Assembly (NCBI GenBank): GCA_964017065.1
Contig: OZ024789.1
Span: forward strand, 1,768,764-1,832,763
Direction of reading: 5' to 3'
DNA from: Haliclona indistincta
Lineage: Eukaryota; Porifera; Demospongiae; Haplosclerida; Chalinidae
DNA: 64,000 bases
Under the pieces are notes generated by a model that saw nothing but the letters and a program-made list of their open reading frames with translations, was not told the DNA's origin and made no database searches. This document shows, piece after piece, positions 62,537 to 64,000 of this stretch (the first letter of the stretch is position 1; every line of letters starts with the position of its first letter). The translations under genes and the position numbers were made by a program.

Positions 62537-63683
62537 CCCCCACTGAGCTACCGGCAACAAAGCAAGAACACAGCTATTATACACGACACTGCATTATACG
62601 TACATGAACATGGACATAAAACTGCAATTATTATTTTTATTTATTTATTTGTTTCTAGGTTTTTTTTTTGTTTTTTTTTTTTTTTTTTTAATTTGTAATT
62701 AATCAATTAATAATAACACTAAGGTGTAAGGAAAGGGAAACAAAGAAAACAACTAAACTAACAGAGGTAAGCAAGAGAAAAAAACAACAACAACAAAAAA
62801 AACAAACAAAAAACAAACCAAAAAGCAAACAAAAGCAAACAATAATAATAATTAAGAAAACAAATCTACAGTTAGTGAAGGCAAAGTGCCCCGCACTAAA
62901 GTTGCATTGCCACGTTGGACTGCCACCGATAGTCTTTGAATAAGGTACGAAAATGCTTTGTTTTCACCGCTGTACATTTTGATACGGCGACCAAGGTCCA
63001 CCAAAAAGTCCCAGGACTTTGGTCCAACTGCACCAAGCGACTCAATGGCTATGGGTGAAAACAAGTACGACAGGGCTAGTTGGTGGTACTTTATCTCCTT
63101 CTGAGACTCTGCTCTTGCAGCAACACCTCCTGTTTTTGTCACTGCAATAGGTCGATAGGAAGGTGCTAGGGTATCAGGAACAGTAACATCCCAAACCAAT
63201 GATCTGCCGTGGGTCCAAGGGACTGATGTAAGTCCGTCTGGCCTCTTGCCATCTGATCTTGAAAGTCCTGATGGTTGTAAAAAATTATGTCGCTCATTAA
63301 CCGAAGGCACCATACAAAATTATTAAGGCCGGACTGCATAAAATCTTTGCCCAATCCATCAAAAGCCGCCGGTCATCATTCGGCTTCCGAACGGATCAGT
63401 ATAGTCTACATACTCACTCTATTGCGTAACAATAACGCTACACTGTCTCCTATGGTACACTAGCCATAGATTATTAATAAGTACTAAGCTTACGTTACCG
63501 TTACGCAACAGCTAGACTAGTCTGTACGCAACAGCTAGTCTGTACTGTACGTGTAGTTTACTGCCGCATTGCAAGTGGAATTGGACATCCGCTCGAGCCC
63601 CGCCTTCTTCTTAACACCAGAAGTGCCGAATTGTAAATTTAACAGCTGTACGGCAACGAAGAGAAGGCGAGAGAAGGAGAAAG
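62537..63683. other. Intergenic between the TULP4-like paralogues
   Basis: Holds a 5'-truncated retrotransposon fragment with an A-rich tail and the promoter region of the second paralogue. Confidence 0.6.
62640..63313 (-). mobile_element. 5'-truncated non-LTR retrotransposon 3' end
   Basis: A reverse-strand frame at 63313-62852 (153 codons) encodes a segment typical of the C-terminal part of invertebrate reverse-transcriptase proteins: KRPDGLTSVPWTHGRSLVWD, FSPIAIESLGAVGP, YLIQRLSVAVQRGNA and GTLP. On that strand it is followed by an A-rich stretch (62820-62640) including a poly(A) run at 62690-62660. This suits a truncated LINE insertion. Confidence 0.75.
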
Positions 63684-63926
63684 ATGTGGGCAACTCCAGC
63701 CAGATACCAAGCCGAAATGAAGGGGAAACTGCGCTCTCTGAGCTGGCTCCAATGCAAGGACAGCAAGAACGCTGGATGGCTGGCTACCACTGACAACCAA
63801 TTGATTGGAATCAGCTGGATTGGCGAGAGTGACTCTAAGCATAGCGAAAAAGCCGGGATAGGCTTGTCTCAGAATGCCTGTTTGTACAAGTCCTGTTTCA
63901 ATCTCAAAGGAGAAAAATATTCAGAG
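63684..63926 (+). CDS. TULP4-like paralogue, first exon (runs off window)
   Basis: Exon 1 of 81 codons with a GT donor after 63926. It begins MWATPARYQAEMKGKLRSLS, against MWASPARYQATVGGRLRTLN in the upstream gene, and shares LYKSCFNLKG near its end. It is a tandem duplicate of the gene at 60193. The following intron leaves the window. Confidence 0.87.
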
Positions 63927-64000
63927 GTATAGTAGACAAATCTCTTGTGTTTCTATGATCACTGGTCATTTATCACTCCGTTAGATTCTGATTGCTCGAT

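Overview
This window is eukaryotic nuclear DNA from an animal, most likely a sponge (demosponge) or another early-branching marine invertebrate. The genes are animal-type: OTUD5, FBXL5, TRAF, TRIM-NHL, DYRK2, UNC93, ELOVL, PAQR3 and TULP4-like. They contain GT-AG introns, many only 40-100 bases long, and spacing is often tight. The intergenic and intronic DNA is full of MITEs, foldbacks, (CT)n, (CA)n and CACT microsatellites and minisatellites. The phylum is an inference from compactness and repeat style; no marker fixes the species.

Layout. 1-509 (-): 5' end of a PAQR3-like receptor. 510-12 kb: a repeat-rich accessory region with two intronless O-methyltransferase paralogues (OMT1 4413-5534, OMT2 9070-10188, about 91% identical), interleaved with three copies of a minisatellite-bearing repeat, a 254-bp-arm inverted repeat and a cluster of foldbacks. 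12269-13039 (-): ELOVL6-like elongase. 13622-14970 (-): TRAF-like RING/MATH protein. 15484-33304 (+): OTUD5 deubiquitinase in 11 exons. Its 7.6-kb second intron holds an apparently intact DNA transposon (18032-22144, TA target-site duplication) with a THAP/DDE transposase and a SAP/SWIM/YqaJ nuclease gene. 33747-35618 (+): intronless DYRK2-like kinase. 36809-47884 (-): FBXL5 iron-sensor F-box protein, 7 exons. 48121-50179 (-): TRIM-NHL protein with one frame break. 50519-52214 (+): UNC93-like transporter. 52523-59862 (+): a 27-exon ankyrin-repeat protein with a discoidin-like C-terminal half that I cannot assign to a known family. 60193-62536 (+): TULP4-like WD40-SOCS-Tubby protein, followed at 63684 by the first exon of a tandem paralogue. 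A truncated retrotransposon 3' end lies between the two.

The conserved genes do not form one pathway, but ubiquitin signalling is over-represented: OTUD5 (deubiquitinase), FBXL5 and the SOCS-box TULP4 (cullin adaptors), and TRAF and TRIM (RING proteins). All spliced models below were assembled by eye. For each one the exon phases close and the total length is a multiple of three.
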